A DNA stretch of 64,000 nucleotides from Acetatifactor aquisgranensis (GCF_943193215.1 NZ_CALPDH010000002.1:1-64000); one strand, 5' to 3'; numbered from the stretch's first letter, positions 9,201 to 16,914 are shown. Translations and numbers: made by a program. Notes: generated by a model from the sequence alone, not told the origin.

Positions 9201-10948
9201 AACAGCCGAAGCCAGAACCAGCGCAAACAGAACAGGCAGAGCCGCAATCCGAACAGGATAAGCCGGAGAAAACGGATAAAACACAGCTATTTGAGGATTT
9301 GGAGGATGAGGACGAGATCATTGACCTTGGAGATGAAAAAGACCAGGTGCTTGCGCAGATGAAGAAATCCTTAAAAGGGGAGCAGGAAACAGAGCTTGCT
9401 TTCCAGATAGCAGACCGCTTCATCAGTATCCAGGAGGTTGACGGGGGCTATGATTATTCCATTATGGGCGTTGACTATAAGGAGATAGACGGGGGCGTAT
9501 ATGATAATCCCGATGTCAGTATCAGAGAAGCCCTTGACGTCATTCTGACGGATTTGAAAGAAAATCCTTTTGACAACGGCACAAGGGGAAATATCCGTGA
9601 TAATGATGAGCTGATACCGATTGATTATGATGGATTGATGGAAAAAGTGGAAGCGGCAAACCGCATCGAACCGCAGGCACGGGGAAACGTGGTGGAAAAT
9701 TTCAAGGCAAAGACCAATGAGCTGTTCCATGAGATCAGCGAAATGAACCCGGCAGAGATTGAAGAAACCGTAAAATGCCATGTGCAGGCGCAGATAGATG
9801 AATCCGGCATGGATGCGGAGATTGTGGACGTGGCAGTAGTGGGGAGCCGCTGCCGGGGATTGGAGCAGGAAGGCTCTGACCTTGACGTGGTGGTGGAGCT
9901 TTCCACAAGTGAGCGTGAGGATGTCCTGTTTGATACATTTAACGGGGATGCGCTCCATATCGGCGGTGTGAAAGTGGATATAAACCCGATCACCGCACAG
10001 CGGACGGGAACGCTTGAAACCTATCTCCCGCAGGTGGAGGACTATCTGGAGGGAGTGCGTGAAGCCAGGGAAAAGGAGCTTGTGACCTTATCCCAGGAGC
10101 AGGCAGAAACGGAAGTGACGCTGACCGTTGCGGAGTGCGGCGAGTTCCATAATTTAGGCGAGTTTTATGAGAATATCCCTACTGTGGAGGAGGCTGTCGC
10201 AATCTGGAAACAGATACCGCCGGAGCGCATGAACGGAATCCCCGCAATCGGCATCAATATCCATACGCCGGGAACGGAGGTATTTGAAGATGTGGAAATT
10301 GATATTTTAACCGGGAAGAGGATTGACCTTGACATTTTAGAGTATATCCCTGATATAAAGGGGAATCCGCAGGCAATGGAAATGATCACGGAGCTTGTGG
10401 CGAAGCTGCCGGAAATGGAGATAGACGGTCATCTGGACGAGGAAATGGAGGCAAAGGTATGGGAGAAGCGTATGCCTGACCTGACACCTGCAGAACGGCT
10501 TGCGGTGGAGATTGACCGTTTTATCTACGGCTATGACACAGCCCTCTACCATGACAATAACCAGAGCATGACGGAGAACGTATCCGAGATTGCGGAAGCC
10601 TTAAAGCAGAGGGATACTCTTGATATGGCGGTGTGGTTTGCGGAGGTGTGTGCGGATTCAACGGAGCCGGAAGAAAAACAGCAGGTCATGGAGATCGCTA
10701 AGAAGCTGGCGGAGTACAAGCCTCTTGCACAGACCTCGGAAATGGAAGAACAGAATTACAATATGGTCGATAATGTGCTGAATAACGGCGCAGGGGAGAA
10801 AGCGCAGAAAGAGGAAAACAAAAAGGCACAGGACAGGCCAGCAGCAAAACCGTCCTTAAAAGCCCGCCTTGCGGAGAAAAAGGCACAGGTGGCAGGACAG
10901 GGCAGGGAGCAGGAAGAAAATAATAAAAATAAGCAGAGGGAGATGTAA
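6230..10948 (+). CDS. Large polyvalent ArdC-type antirestriction protein
   Basis: This 1572-aa multi-domain protein probably enters the recipient with the element DNA or protects it there. The N-terminus matches ArdC ssDNA-binding (SFNNTLLIALQRP, then VAGYQAWQKNFNRHV). A zincin metallopeptidase motif HETAH follows at about residues 210-214. Middle regions are acidic polyvalent-type domains. A DUF3849-like block begins YPDFYGHTLVYAMEHGE (about 828-960). A nucleotidyltransferase motif (GSRCRG at about 1205, then SDLDVVVE) resembles MNT/minimal-NTase folds. About 1296-1400 duplicates the domain of the small gene at 4562. The C-terminus ends in a basic SLKARLAEKK segment. Two TSGHDVQK palindromes lie in linkers flanking the DUF3849-like block. 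ATG 6230 is chosen over 6128 because AAAGGAAAA precedes it and the upstream extension is terminator sequence. Confidence 0.88.
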   Translation: MADAKTEKQKVKEITDKLEEGLKELFESEKYKSYLSTMSKFHNYSFNNTLLIALQRPDASLVAGYQAWQKNFNRHVNKGERGIRILAPAPYKIKEERDKLDPVTGEVMLDKDGMPQTEEVEVKIPAFRAVSVFDVKQTSGEPIPELEAKELLSTVEGYEDFIKAITYVAPVPVSFEDIPGDSKGFFSPTEKRIAVQEGMSESQTLKTMVHETAHSMLHDKDVNKDILAPAKDRNTKEVEAESIAYTVCQHFGIDTLDYSFGYIASWSTGRDMRELKSSLDTIRRTASELITGIEGQLQELRRDRELMQEQEKESLLLIQNSDLSEYSLVNVRGMDAAEVVEALSAMNDNDRLNIAAYLESRGAWTTEIANQDTKEFGEHHLDVRYNTDTNEVIDIKAEMELNERAKEPIGADDVILKISHSHGFEVERITSKTPEEVQEIMAALTKLEDKSTQNIRDCLKSCGADYIPVIVGGGRNSGMPQFNDFEIDLDKKEVTMMSHLSPAKQAEGIINRLEFAKTAFSDDERNLIVNYAFKLNDMKKTRELAEHIYYEETEGSQGAALAVIDAQAEIDALPDPMIGLWEMEEYGYTWGEMLPLTQEKALELFDHDLPVYLLHEDDSETTVNDRKQIIAHEGIFGIEKGDWENEKSLRALQEELAEGRANKEAQLLYGDSDKYGIYQLKDIPEMRQFQFAGTESLKRRGIIKDNLDAIKPENYNLVYVGELSELQGRTQSATLEAVYEKFNIDHPADYKGHSLSVSDIVVLHEDGKNSAHFVDSFGFTGLPDFMRELEGVEEREKGETEPEAPQEEVQDTSGHDVQKSEAEKAEQKSYPDFYGHTLVYAMEHGEVDRYMDSRKLDRECKEAVEGTIRQNFDGMHLKHDIVKPLAEQYGSDRIAFVLANTLQQESWDGRFSRDNKAWAEEFYIPENLVHGIDVNRELIVSSHPAVLDGFIDMFRREVLEKEKEMSAAQEKGPATSGHDVQKSEPGQSDMEQPKPEPAQTEQAEPQSEQDKPEKTDKTQLFEDLEDEDEIIDLGDEKDQVLAQMKKSLKGEQETELAFQIADRFISIQEVDGGYDYSIMGVDYKEIDGGVYDNPDVSIREALDVILTDLKENPFDNGTRGNIRDNDELIPIDYDGLMEKVEAANRIEPQARGNVVENFKAKTNELFHEISEMNPAEIEETVKCHVQAQIDESGMDAEIVDVAVVGSRCRGLEQEGSDLDVVVELSTSEREDVLFDTFNGDALHIGGVKVDINPITAQRTGTLETYLPQVEDYLEGVREAREKELVTLSQEQAETEVTLTVAECGEFHNLGEFYENIPTVEEAVAIWKQIPPERMNGIPAIGINIHTPGTEVFEDVEIDILTGKRIDLDILEYIPDIKGNPQAMEMITELVAKLPEMEIDGHLDEEMEAKVWEKRMPDLTPAERLAVEIDRFIYGYDTALYHDNNQSMTENVSEIAEALKQRDTLDMAVWFAEVCADSTEPEEKQQVMEIAKKLAEYKPLAQTSEMEEQNYNMVDNVLNNGAGEKAQKEENKKAQDRPAAKPSLKARLAEKKAQVAGQGREQEENNKNKQREM
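8663..8687. repeat. Palindromic element copy 2 (TSGHDVQK-coding)
   Basis: Perfect 25-bp palindrome (arm ACTTCTGGACAT, central G). It lies in a Glu/Gln-rich linker before the DUF3849-like domain and is read in the same frame as copies 1 and 3. Confidence 0.9.
9152..9176. repeat. Palindromic element copy 3 (TSGHDVQK-coding)
   Basis: Identical 25-bp palindrome to copy 2, in the Glu/Pro/Gln-rich linker after the DUF3849-like domain. Identity extends a few bases downstream (TCAGAA), and Ser follows the Lys in both copies. Confidence 0.9.
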
Positions 10949-10952
10949 GGAT

Positions 10953-11159
10953 ATGGATACGAGGTTTACCGTGGAAGAAAGCAATTTAATCTGCATATTT
11001 GCAAGTGAAAGCAGGAGACAGGTCATAGAGGATATTGAGAGGACTTTGCCGTATCTGGAGGATATGGATATGCTGGAGCTGTCCGTCAGGGTAGTCGGAA
11101 AGCTGCGGGATATGACCGATGAAGAATTTGAACAGCTTGAGTTGACAGAAGCGGAATAA
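10953..11159 (+). CDS. TTRAP-like transposon-transfer assisting protein
   Basis: The 68-aa protein (MDTRFTVEESNLICIF..., then LSVRVVGKLRDMTDEEFEQL) fits the small TTRAP family found beside relaxase and ArdC genes in Tn1549-like elements. Its biochemical role is unknown. It starts four bases after the stop of the large polyvalent gene (GAGGGAG as ribosome site), so the two are translationally coupled, and it is followed directly by a terminator that closes the operon. The longer frame from 10869 overlaps the preceding gene and is rejected. Confidence 0.8.
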   Translation: MDTRFTVEESNLICIFASESRRQVIEDIERTLPYLEDMDMLELSVRVVGKLRDMTDEEFEQLELTEAE

Positions 11160-11169
11160 AACAAAGAAA

Positions 11170-11222
11170 AACAGGTTTTCCTTACCCGGTTTCCATACGG
11201 GCAGGGGAAGCCTGTTTTTTAT
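11170..11222 (+). terminator. Terminator of the ArdC-TTRAP operon
   Basis: Outer arms ACAGGTTTTCC and GGGGAAGCCTGT pair with G-U allowances, with an inner CCCG/CGGG stem, followed by TTTTTT. Confidence 0.8.
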
Positions 11223-11323
11223 TCATGACAATAGAAAATCCGAGAAACGTATTTTCTGTTGTATGCGTCAGCCGGGGTAGCATATCCGGCATAAAGAATT
11301 TCTAAAATAACCCACAGCTATCT

Positions 11324-11351
11324 TTGAAGTTTTGGCGGTTCACTGTATAAT
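11324..11351 (+). promoter_or_regulatory. Promoter of the Cys4 protein gene
   Basis: TTGAAG at 11324-11329, 16-bp spacer, perfect TATAAT at 11346-11351. The expected transcript start is about 20 bases before ATG 11377. Confidence 0.65.
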
Positions 11352-11376
11352 AGGTGCAGGAATGGAGGAATCTGCG

Positions 11377-12183
11377 ATGTCAAAGAAGAAAAACCGCCCA
11401 CACGGGCATTACTGTAAAATATGCGGCGAATATAAAGCAAATGAAAAATTTTCCGGGAAAGGCCACGCAGCTCATATCTGCAAAGCCTGCTCCCGTTTAA
11501 GCGCTGCGGAAAAAGCGGCGGCAATGGATATAAATAGGCTGATGAATTTCCCGATGCGTCGGCTTTCAGAGGGCGAGAAGAAATGGCTGAAAGCCAAAAT
11601 GAAAGATGACTGCCCGGAAGTGGCGGACACGGCCAGGGAGATTTATAACGTATGCTTTCCCCATGCGGAGCGCAATGCCATGAAAAAGCAGCTTGTTATC
11701 AATACATTGTCTTTTGAGGTACATACAGAGGTTTATGATGGATACGGCGATATGGAGCTGGCAGATCGGCGTTTTACCATTGACTGGAAAAGCCGTGTGC
11801 TTACCATGACGGATTTTCATACAGGGGGTGTGGAGCAGTCAGTCACGCTGGAGGGCGGGCAGATAGCGAAGCTGCTGCGGTACATCGTGCATACATTGGA
11901 AATCTTTATGTGGGAGCAGGACTATTCCCTGCGTCCTGATGAGGGGGATTATGACCCGCTTTTTGACGGGGAAGAAGACTTTTTCATGGAAGATTTGGAG
12001 GACAGACTGGAAATTCAACTCCCAAAAGAGTCAGAGGGCAATCCGTCATGGCGGGTACGGGTGGAATACACAAACCATACAGAGCAGGATATTTGCAGCT
12101 ATGAGGATTACATGCCAGATCGTCCAGAGGAATTATATCTTTCACTGTTAAAATATTTTGAGCCAGAGGAGGAAGAATTTTGA
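11377..12183 (+). CDS. Hypothetical protein with N-terminal Cys4 zinc-finger motif
   Basis: The 268-aa protein is not recognised. Its first 40 residues are basic and carry CKICGEY, then HICKACSR, a CxxC-x(n)-CxxC pattern suited to a small zinc ribbon that could bind nucleic acid. The rest is a mixed alpha/beta region with an acidic C-terminus (FEPEEEEF). GGAGGA stands 7 bases before ATG 11377; the frame extends to 11332 but that part overlaps the promoter. It is transcribed alone, between the ArdC-TTRAP operon and the TetR cargo. Confidence 0.7.
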   Translation: MSKKKNRPHGHYCKICGEYKANEKFSGKGHAAHICKACSRLSAAEKAAAMDINRLMNFPMRRLSEGEKKWLKAKMKDDCPEVADTAREIYNVCFPHAERNAMKKQLVINTLSFEVHTEVYDGYGDMELADRRFTIDWKSRVLTMTDFHTGGVEQSVTLEGGQIAKLLRYIVHTLEIFMWEQDYSLRPDEGDYDPLFDGEEDFFMEDLEDRLEIQLPKESEGNPSWRVRVEYTNHTEQDICSYEDYMPDRPEELYLSLLKYFEPEEEEF

Positions 12184-12305
12184 TGTTCTGTTAATGAAAA
12201 GTCGGGGTGGCTGGAATTCCAGAAAAATAGTCGTTCCGTGCCAGCGGGTGAAAAATAGAAACTTTTTATATCTGATTGCTGTTTATAGTTTTACAAACCT
12301 CTATC

Positions 12306-12334
12306 TTGACAAAAGCCTTTATCATCGCTATACT
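12306..12334 (+). promoter_or_regulatory. Promoter of the TetR gene
   Basis: Perfect TTGACA at 12306-12311, 17-bp spacer, TATACT at 12329-12334. The CATAC-N9-GTATG operator starts four bases downstream. Confidence 0.85.
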
Positions 12335-12338
12335 TATA

Positions 12339-12357
12339 CATACCGAATGAATGTATG
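12339..12357. promoter_or_regulatory. TetR operator O1 (CATAC-N9-GTATG)
   Basis: Inverted repeat CATAC/GTATG with a 9-bp centre (CGAATGAAT), lying just after the -10 box where a bound dimer would block initiation. The same arms and spacing recur at 13065, before the ABC exporter genes. The two centres are related when one is read on the opposite strand. Confidence 0.7.
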
Positions 12358-12371
12358 GAGATGATTTGAAT

Positions 12372-13013
12372 ATGGCTCGCAACAAATATCCCGAAATAAC
12401 AGTAGAAAAAATATTAGAGGTATCACAACGGCTTTTTCTTACAAAGGGATATGACAATACTACCATTCAGGATATTGTAGATGAACTGGGAGGGCTTACA
12501 AGGGGGGCAATCTATCATCATTTTAAGTCAAAAGAAGAAATCATGGACGCCTTAACAGATAAAATGTTCCGTGAAAATAATCCATTTGATACTGTGAAAA
12601 GCCAAAAGGATTTGAACGGGCTGCAGAAAATGAAAATGGCAATGTCATTGAACCAGTCAGATAAGGAAAGGGTGAATCTTTCATTACAGGCAATGCCTAT
12701 TCTGAAAAATCCACGCATATTAGCTGGGATAATTGAATCTAACAGACAGGTGCTTAGTCCGTTTTGGCTGGAACTTCTCACAGAGGGCAACGAAGACGGT
12801 TCTATCCATACGGACTATGCCAGGGAATTATCTGAATTGATACCTTTGTTTGATTTATGGATGACGCCGTCAATTTATCCGGCAACCCCGGAAGAAATAT
12901 ATCATAAATTTGTATTTATCAAAGAATTATTTGATAAAATGGGGCTTCCGCTGATTGATGATGAAATCATGGAGGATGTAAAGAAAACATTGGTAAGCAT
13001 GGGCAAAAACTAA
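12372..13013 (+). CDS. TetR/AcrR-family repressor of the adjacent ABC exporter
   Basis: The 213-aa regulator has the usual N-terminal helix-turn-helix (ILEVSQRLFLTKGYDNTTIQDIVDEL, residues about 14-40, then GAIYHHFKSKEEI) and a helical ligand-binding C-terminus. It probably represses itself and the ABC genes at 13099-14533 through the two matching inverted repeats, until a substrate of the exporter binds. The start is ATG 12372 (GGAG 11 bases upstream); ATG 12351 lies inside the operator. A decayed relative of its C-terminal half (QAIPILKDPRIL against QAMPILKNPRIL) is found at 19203-19594. Confidence 0.9.
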   Translation: MARNKYPEITVEKILEVSQRLFLTKGYDNTTIQDIVDELGGLTRGAIYHHFKSKEEIMDALTDKMFRENNPFDTVKSQKDLNGLQKMKMAMSLNQSDKERVNLSLQAMPILKNPRILAGIIESNRQVLSPFWLELLTEGNEDGSIHTDYARELSELIPLFDLWMTPSIYPATPEEIYHKFVFIKELFDKMGLPLIDDEIMEDVKKTLVSMGKN

Positions 13014-13023
13014 TCAGAAGAAT

Positions 13024-13056
13024 AAAACCGCCTTTTTATGGGCAGTTTTATTTTTC
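13024..13056 (+). terminator. Terminator after the TetR gene
   Basis: AAAAC and GCC pair with GGC and GTTTT across an 8-base loop with one mismatch, followed by ATTTTT. It lies just before operator O2. Confidence 0.7.
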
Positions 13057-13064
13057 ACCATATA

Positions 13065-13083
13065 CATACAATTAGTCGGTATG
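13065..13083. promoter_or_regulatory. TetR operator O2 (CATAC-N9-GTATG)
   Basis: Same arms and spacing as O1, with centre AATTAGTCG, 16 bp before the ATPase start. I see no clear separate promoter here. Confidence 0.65.
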
Positions 13084-13098
13084 AAAAGGAGGGCAATT

Positions 13099-13833
13099 AT
13101 GAGGAATGAATTAGCTGTATCAACAAGGCAGCTCACAAAAACTTTTAGCGGAACAGAAGTCATACGAGGTTGCAATATATCTGTTGAGAAAGGAACTATA
13201 TACGGCTTTGTAGGGAAAAACGGCGCAGGAAAAACAACGATCATAAAAATTCTGCTGGGTTTATTGAAACCGACAACAGGAGAAGTTGCCGTATTAGGCC
13301 TTAACCCCGCCCAAAATAATCTGGAAGTGTTACGCCGTACAGGCAGCTTAGTTGAAACGCCGGTTTTTTATGAGCATCTCTCTGCTGCCAATAATCTACA
13401 GATACATCTTGAATATATGGGAGTGGGAGATACAGACATTGAACATATTTTAAAAATGGTAGGTTTAGTAAATGTAGGGACGCAGCCTGTTTCAACGTTC
13501 TCTTTAGGTATGCGCCAACGTTTGGGGATTGCAAGGGCATTGGTGCATAAGCCGGAATTATTGATTTTAGACGAGCCAATAAATGGTCTTGATCCTGTTG
13601 GCATTAAGGAAATGAGAGAGCTTTTTTTATGCCTTGCAAAGCAGAAAGGCATTACCATTTTACTGTCAAGCCACATACTGTCAGAAGTAGAACAAATTGC
13701 AGACAGAATAGGCTTTATCGTTGACGGAATCGTGGTGAAGGAAATAAGTCCTTTGGGAATCAGGGAGAACTATCCGGCAGGACTGGAAGATTATTTTATG
13801 CAGATTGTAAGTGGAGGAAAAGTAAATGAATAA
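13099..13833 (+). CDS. ABC exporter ATP-binding protein
   Basis: The 244-aa ATPase has Walker A GKNGAGKTT, signature FSLGMRQRLGIARAL, Walker B LLILDEPINGLDP and H-loop SSHILSEVEQ. All are intact, so it should be active. It resembles BcrA/YxlF-type subunits that pair with a six-helix permease for drug or peptide export. AAGGAGGG precedes ATG 13099; the frame from 13081 begins inside operator O2. Its stop overlaps the permease start by 8 bases, showing coupling. Control by the upstream TetR is inferred from O1 and O2. Confidence 0.9.
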   Translation: MRNELAVSTRQLTKTFSGTEVIRGCNISVEKGTIYGFVGKNGAGKTTIIKILLGLLKPTTGEVAVLGLNPAQNNLEVLRRTGSLVETPVFYEHLSAANNLQIHLEYMGVGDTDIEHILKMVGLVNVGTQPVSTFSLGMRQRLGIARALVHKPELLILDEPINGLDPVGIKEMRELFLCLAKQKGITILLSSHILSEVEQIADRIGFIVDGIVVKEISPLGIRENYPAGLEDYFMQIVSGGKVNE

Positions 13834-14533
13834 ATTAGCCCGGTTAGAATTAAAAAGAAACAGCTTGAAACCATACCATTTAGCCGTTAGCATCATCAGC
13901 GTTGTTATATTAAGTTTTTTATATTTGCTGGCGGTAATCCCCCGAATGGACGCAGCCGATGCGGACGCAGAAATGTTTATGTCATATGATTTTATCGTAG
14001 GGCTGGACAACATTGTCAGCATGGCAATCTTTTCAATTATGTCTGCCGCTATGGCTTCAAAATTTATTGTTGATGAATACGCAGGAGAAAAGGTAATCAT
14101 GTTGTTTTCCTATCCCGTTGACAGAAAAAAGATATTAGACGCAAAAATAATCACCGTATTTTCCTATACCGTTATTTCCATGCTGCTATGCAACGGTATA
14201 GCATTCACTATTTTTTTGGTTACTGAAAGTTTATTTCCACTATGCCAGGATACGATAGATATAGGTCTGATATTGAATTGTGTATCGTCTATGCTTTGCT
14301 ATTCGGTATCAGCCGGGCTGTTAGGGATTATTTCTCTCTGGTTTGGATTTAGGAAAAAATCTACGATTGTTACCATTATTTCAGCGTGTATTGTTGTATC
14401 AGTTTTATGTCAGGTTATCGCTATGACGCTTTTTGCTCATTTTGTCCTTATTATTATTCTTGCAGTAATTTTCCTGGCTGCAATGCTGGCATGGACAAGT
14501 CTGCGCTATCAAGTAAAAAACATGGAGGTATAA
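13826..14533 (+). CDS. ABC exporter permease
   Basis: The 235-aa protein has a short cytoplasmic N-terminus (MNKLARLELKRN) and about six hydrophobic segments, e.g. LAVSIISVVILSFLYLLAV near residues 20-40 and FVLIIILAVIFLAAMLAW near 210-228. It is the membrane partner of the preceding ATPase, with which it overlaps by 8 bases. Size and hydropathy match ABC-2-type subunits of bacitracin/lantibiotic-type exporters. The substrate is unknown. Confidence 0.85.
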   Translation: MNKLARLELKRNSLKPYHLAVSIISVVILSFLYLLAVIPRMDAADADAEMFMSYDFIVGLDNIVSMAIFSIMSAAMASKFIVDEYAGEKVIMLFSYPVDRKKILDAKIITVFSYTVISMLLCNGIAFTIFLVTESLFPLCQDTIDIGLILNCVSSMLCYSVSAGLLGIISLWFGFRKKSTIVTIISACIVVSVLCQVIAMTLFAHFVLIIILAVIFLAAMLAWTSLRYQVKNMEV

Positions 14534-14541
14534 AACCGGAA

Positions 14542-15162
14542 ATGAATGTGGTTTTTTTGCATGGGTTAGGGCAATCCCCCTCAAGCTGGAATGAAACAAT
14601 TTCATGCCTGTCCGAAGATATAAAAGCATACTGCCCTAACTTGTTTGATTTCAGTACGGACAGAGCGATAACATACAAAAATATATATCTCTCCTTTGAA
14701 GAATATATTGATAGGTTTTCCGAACCTGTAACGATTTGCGGCATTTCATTAGGTGCGGTTTTGGCATTAAACTATTGCATTAACCATGCTGAAAAAGTTT
14801 TAGCTTTGATATTGATTGCACCACAATACAAAATACCAGGGCTGCTTTTAAAATTTCAAAATATTATATTCCGTATCATGCCGGAAAAATCTTTTGGGGG
14901 AAGCGGTATAAAGAAACAAGATATGATTCACCTGACCAGTTCAATGGTGACATTAAATTTTGAACAGGATTTAGGAAATATATTGTGTCCGACTTTGATT
15001 ATTTGCGGGGAACGTGATTTAGCTAATGTAAAAGCAGCAAAGACACTGGCAAAAAATATTTTAGGCGCCAAATTATGTTTGATTGATAATGCCGGGCATG
15101 AAATAAATGTAACTGCTCCCAAAAGGTTGGCTAATGCCATGAGTGATTTTATGTCTCAATAG
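14542..15162 (+). CDS. Alpha/beta hydrolase
   Basis: The 206-aa protein starts MNVVFLHGLGQSPSSW, a typical HG oxyanion strand. It carries the nucleophile elbow GISLG, an acid in GERDL and the catalytic His in NAGHE, so the full triad is present. It begins 8 bases after the permease stop; GGAGGT at 14524-14529 serves as a somewhat distant ribosome site. It is probably the last gene of the TetR-controlled operon and may hydrolyse an ester or lactone linked to the exported compound. The longer frame from 14386 overlaps the permease and is rejected. Confidence 0.88.
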   Translation: MNVVFLHGLGQSPSSWNETISCLSEDIKAYCPNLFDFSTDRAITYKNIYLSFEEYIDRFSEPVTICGISLGAVLALNYCINHAEKVLALILIAPQYKIPGLLLKFQNIIFRIMPEKSFGGSGIKKQDMIHLTSSMVTLNFEQDLGNILCPTLIICGERDLANVKAAKTLAKNILGAKLCLIDNAGHEINVTAPKRLANAMSDFMSQ

Positions 15163-15171
15163 GCATTTCCT

Positions 15172-15225
15172 GTTAAGCTGCTTGACACTCTTCCTTGCCG
15201 AGGTTATAATGTTAAGCAGATTAAC
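15172..15225. promoter_or_regulatory. Paired MarR operators
   Basis: Site 1 (15172-15186) is GTTAA-GCTGC-TTGAC and overlaps the -35 box. Site 2 (15211-15225) is GTTAA-GCAGA-TTAAC, a perfect 5-bp-arm repeat directly after the -10 box. Centre-to-centre distance is 39 bp. The placement predicts autorepression. Confidence 0.7.
15182..15210 (+). promoter_or_regulatory. Promoter of the MarR-hydrolase operon
   Basis: Perfect TTGACA at 15182-15187, 17-bp spacer, perfect TATAAT at 15205-15210. Confidence 0.92.
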
Positions 15226-15240
15226 AGGAGGTGAGCTGCT

Positions 15241-15702
15241 ATGGCAGGTGACGACAAGTTAGATGAACTTTGCGATTTATTTAACCAAATAGTAAATCAA
15301 TATGGAAAATTTGAAAAGGAAGTACATGCTTTTGGTGCTGATATTCCATTGCATTTATCAGATACACATACGATTGTTGCCATTGGAAAACACTCGAATA
15401 TCAATATCGTAAATCTCTCACGGCTGCAGGGGATATCCAGAAGCGCTGCTTCTCAAATGGTAAGTAAGCTGGTGAAACGTGGGTTTGTAAAAAAAGAGAT
15501 TTCTCCCAAAACCGATAATGAAATTATATTGACTTTGACGGAAACAGGGAAAAATATTTATGATACCCATGAAAAGCAGCACCAGCAGCTAAAGGCAAAA
15601 CTGGCAGAGATTTTCGAGAAATATCCGACAGGCACTTTGGACACATTGATGAAAATAGGCACAGACCTTATCAGCATATGGGAAACAGCATCAAAACAAT
15701 AA
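15241..15702 (+). CDS. MarR-family transcriptional regulator
   Basis: The 153-aa protein has the MarR winged helix (NIVNLSRLQGISRSAASQMV and the wing KLVKRGFVKKEISPKTDNE) at about residues 60-100, flanked by dimerisation helices. AGGAGGTGAG precedes ATG 15241. It lies 23 bases before the hydrolase with which it shares a full-consensus promoter. Two matching inverted repeats over that promoter make autoregulation very likely. The ligand is unknown, perhaps the hydrolase substrate. Confidence 0.9.
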   Translation: MAGDDKLDELCDLFNQIVNQYGKFEKEVHAFGADIPLHLSDTHTIVAIGKHSNINIVNLSRLQGISRSAASQMVSKLVKRGFVKKEISPKTDNEIILTLTETGKNIYDTHEKQHQQLKAKLAEIFEKYPTGTLDTLMKIGTDLISIWETASKQ

Positions 15703-15725
15703 AAAAATTTAGGAAAGAATATCTT

Positions 15726-16904
15726 ATGAGTTATGAAAAGATCAATCCGATACGACAGTTTAATTTTCAAATTAACCGGATATTGACTTATGGGGAAGCT
15801 GCCGCTGATATCAATGCAGTAAGGGAAAAAACAGCGAAGATACGTACTTTTGATGAGTGGGAAAATGTATGGGACGATATGGGGAAACAGGCTGAACAAA
15901 AATCGGAATTTCTCCGGGCGGCTTATAGCTATCGTATGGCAGAATTTTTTTTGAAAGAGGACGATAGTAAAAAAGATTTACTCTATCAAAGGTGCGTCAA
16001 CTGTTTTTATAAAGCTTTTGATATGGAATTACAGCTCGCTTATGAAAAATACGATATTCCATTTAAAGGAAAATATTTAAACTGTATAAGAATGAAAGCC
16101 CCACGCTCAAAAGGGACAGTTCTTGTTTGCGGTGGTTATGATTCATTTATCGAAGAATTTGTGATTCAGGTTCACCGTCTGGCATTGAAAAATTATGATG
16201 TTATCCTGTTTGAGGGGGGAGGACAAGGACGCTGTTTGAAACAAAACCTTTATTTTCAATACGATTTTGAAAATTTTACTTCTGCCATACTGGATTTTTT
16301 CAATATTGCGGAATGTGCCATAGTAGGCATTTCATGGGGCGGCTATTTTGCCATGAGAAGTGCCGCTTTTGAAAAGCGAATCAAAGCTGCTGCAGCCTAT
16401 GACGTAATGGATAATGGGTTTGAAGTTATGACACATATATTTCCATCTGTTATATGCAAAATCATTCGGGAAGCATATGTTCACAAAAATGCAAAGGCAG
16501 TAAATGGGCTGGTGAACAAAATACGGAGGAAAAGTATTTTAGCGGATTGGGCTTTTTCACAAGGAATGTATATCACAGGAACGGCAACACCCTATGACTT
16601 TTATGCGAACATCTCCCGCCATACCTTAAATGGAATTACACCGCAGATCACGCAGGATGTCCTGTTGTTAGCAGGAGAAAAAGACCATTACATACCATCC
16701 CGGCAATTCTACCGTTTAAAGACAAATCTGCCGAATGCTCATTCCCTGACTTGTCGTATGTTTACCGAAAGCGAAGGAGGCGAACAGCATTGCCAGATTG
16801 GAAATCATCTTATCGCAATAAATTATATCATTGATTGGTTGGATAAATATTTCAAAGCAGGAATGCCCATATACGGTAAAGAAACAGCCGAAAAAGAATT
16901 ATGA
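15726..16904 (+). CDS. Alpha/beta hydrolase (FrsA/DUF1100-like)
   Basis: The 392-aa protein has a helical N-terminal cap region (about residues 1-115) and a C-terminal hydrolase domain. Visible are an oxyanion strand GTVLVCGGYDSF, nucleophile elbow GISWGG near residue 202, acid GEKDHYIPS and a late His in GNHLIAINY. This layout matches large esterases or C-C hydrolases of the FrsA group. AGGAAAG precedes ATG 15726; the upstream frame to 15678 overlaps the MarR gene. It is controlled with the MarR regulator and is probably the detoxifying enzyme of that unit. Confidence 0.82.
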   Translation: MSYEKINPIRQFNFQINRILTYGEAAADINAVREKTAKIRTFDEWENVWDDMGKQAEQKSEFLRAAYSYRMAEFFLKEDDSKKDLLYQRCVNCFYKAFDMELQLAYEKYDIPFKGKYLNCIRMKAPRSKGTVLVCGGYDSFIEEFVIQVHRLALKNYDVILFEGGGQGRCLKQNLYFQYDFENFTSAILDFFNIAECAIVGISWGGYFAMRSAAFEKRIKAAAAYDVMDNGFEVMTHIFPSVICKIIREAYVHKNAKAVNGLVNKIRRKSILADWAFSQGMYITGTATPYDFYANISRHTLNGITPQITQDVLLLAGEKDHYIPSRQFYRLKTNLPNAHSLTCRMFTESEGGEQHCQIGNHLIAINYIIDWLDKYFKAGMPIYGKETAEKEL

Positions 16905-16914
16905 ATTTTTTCTT

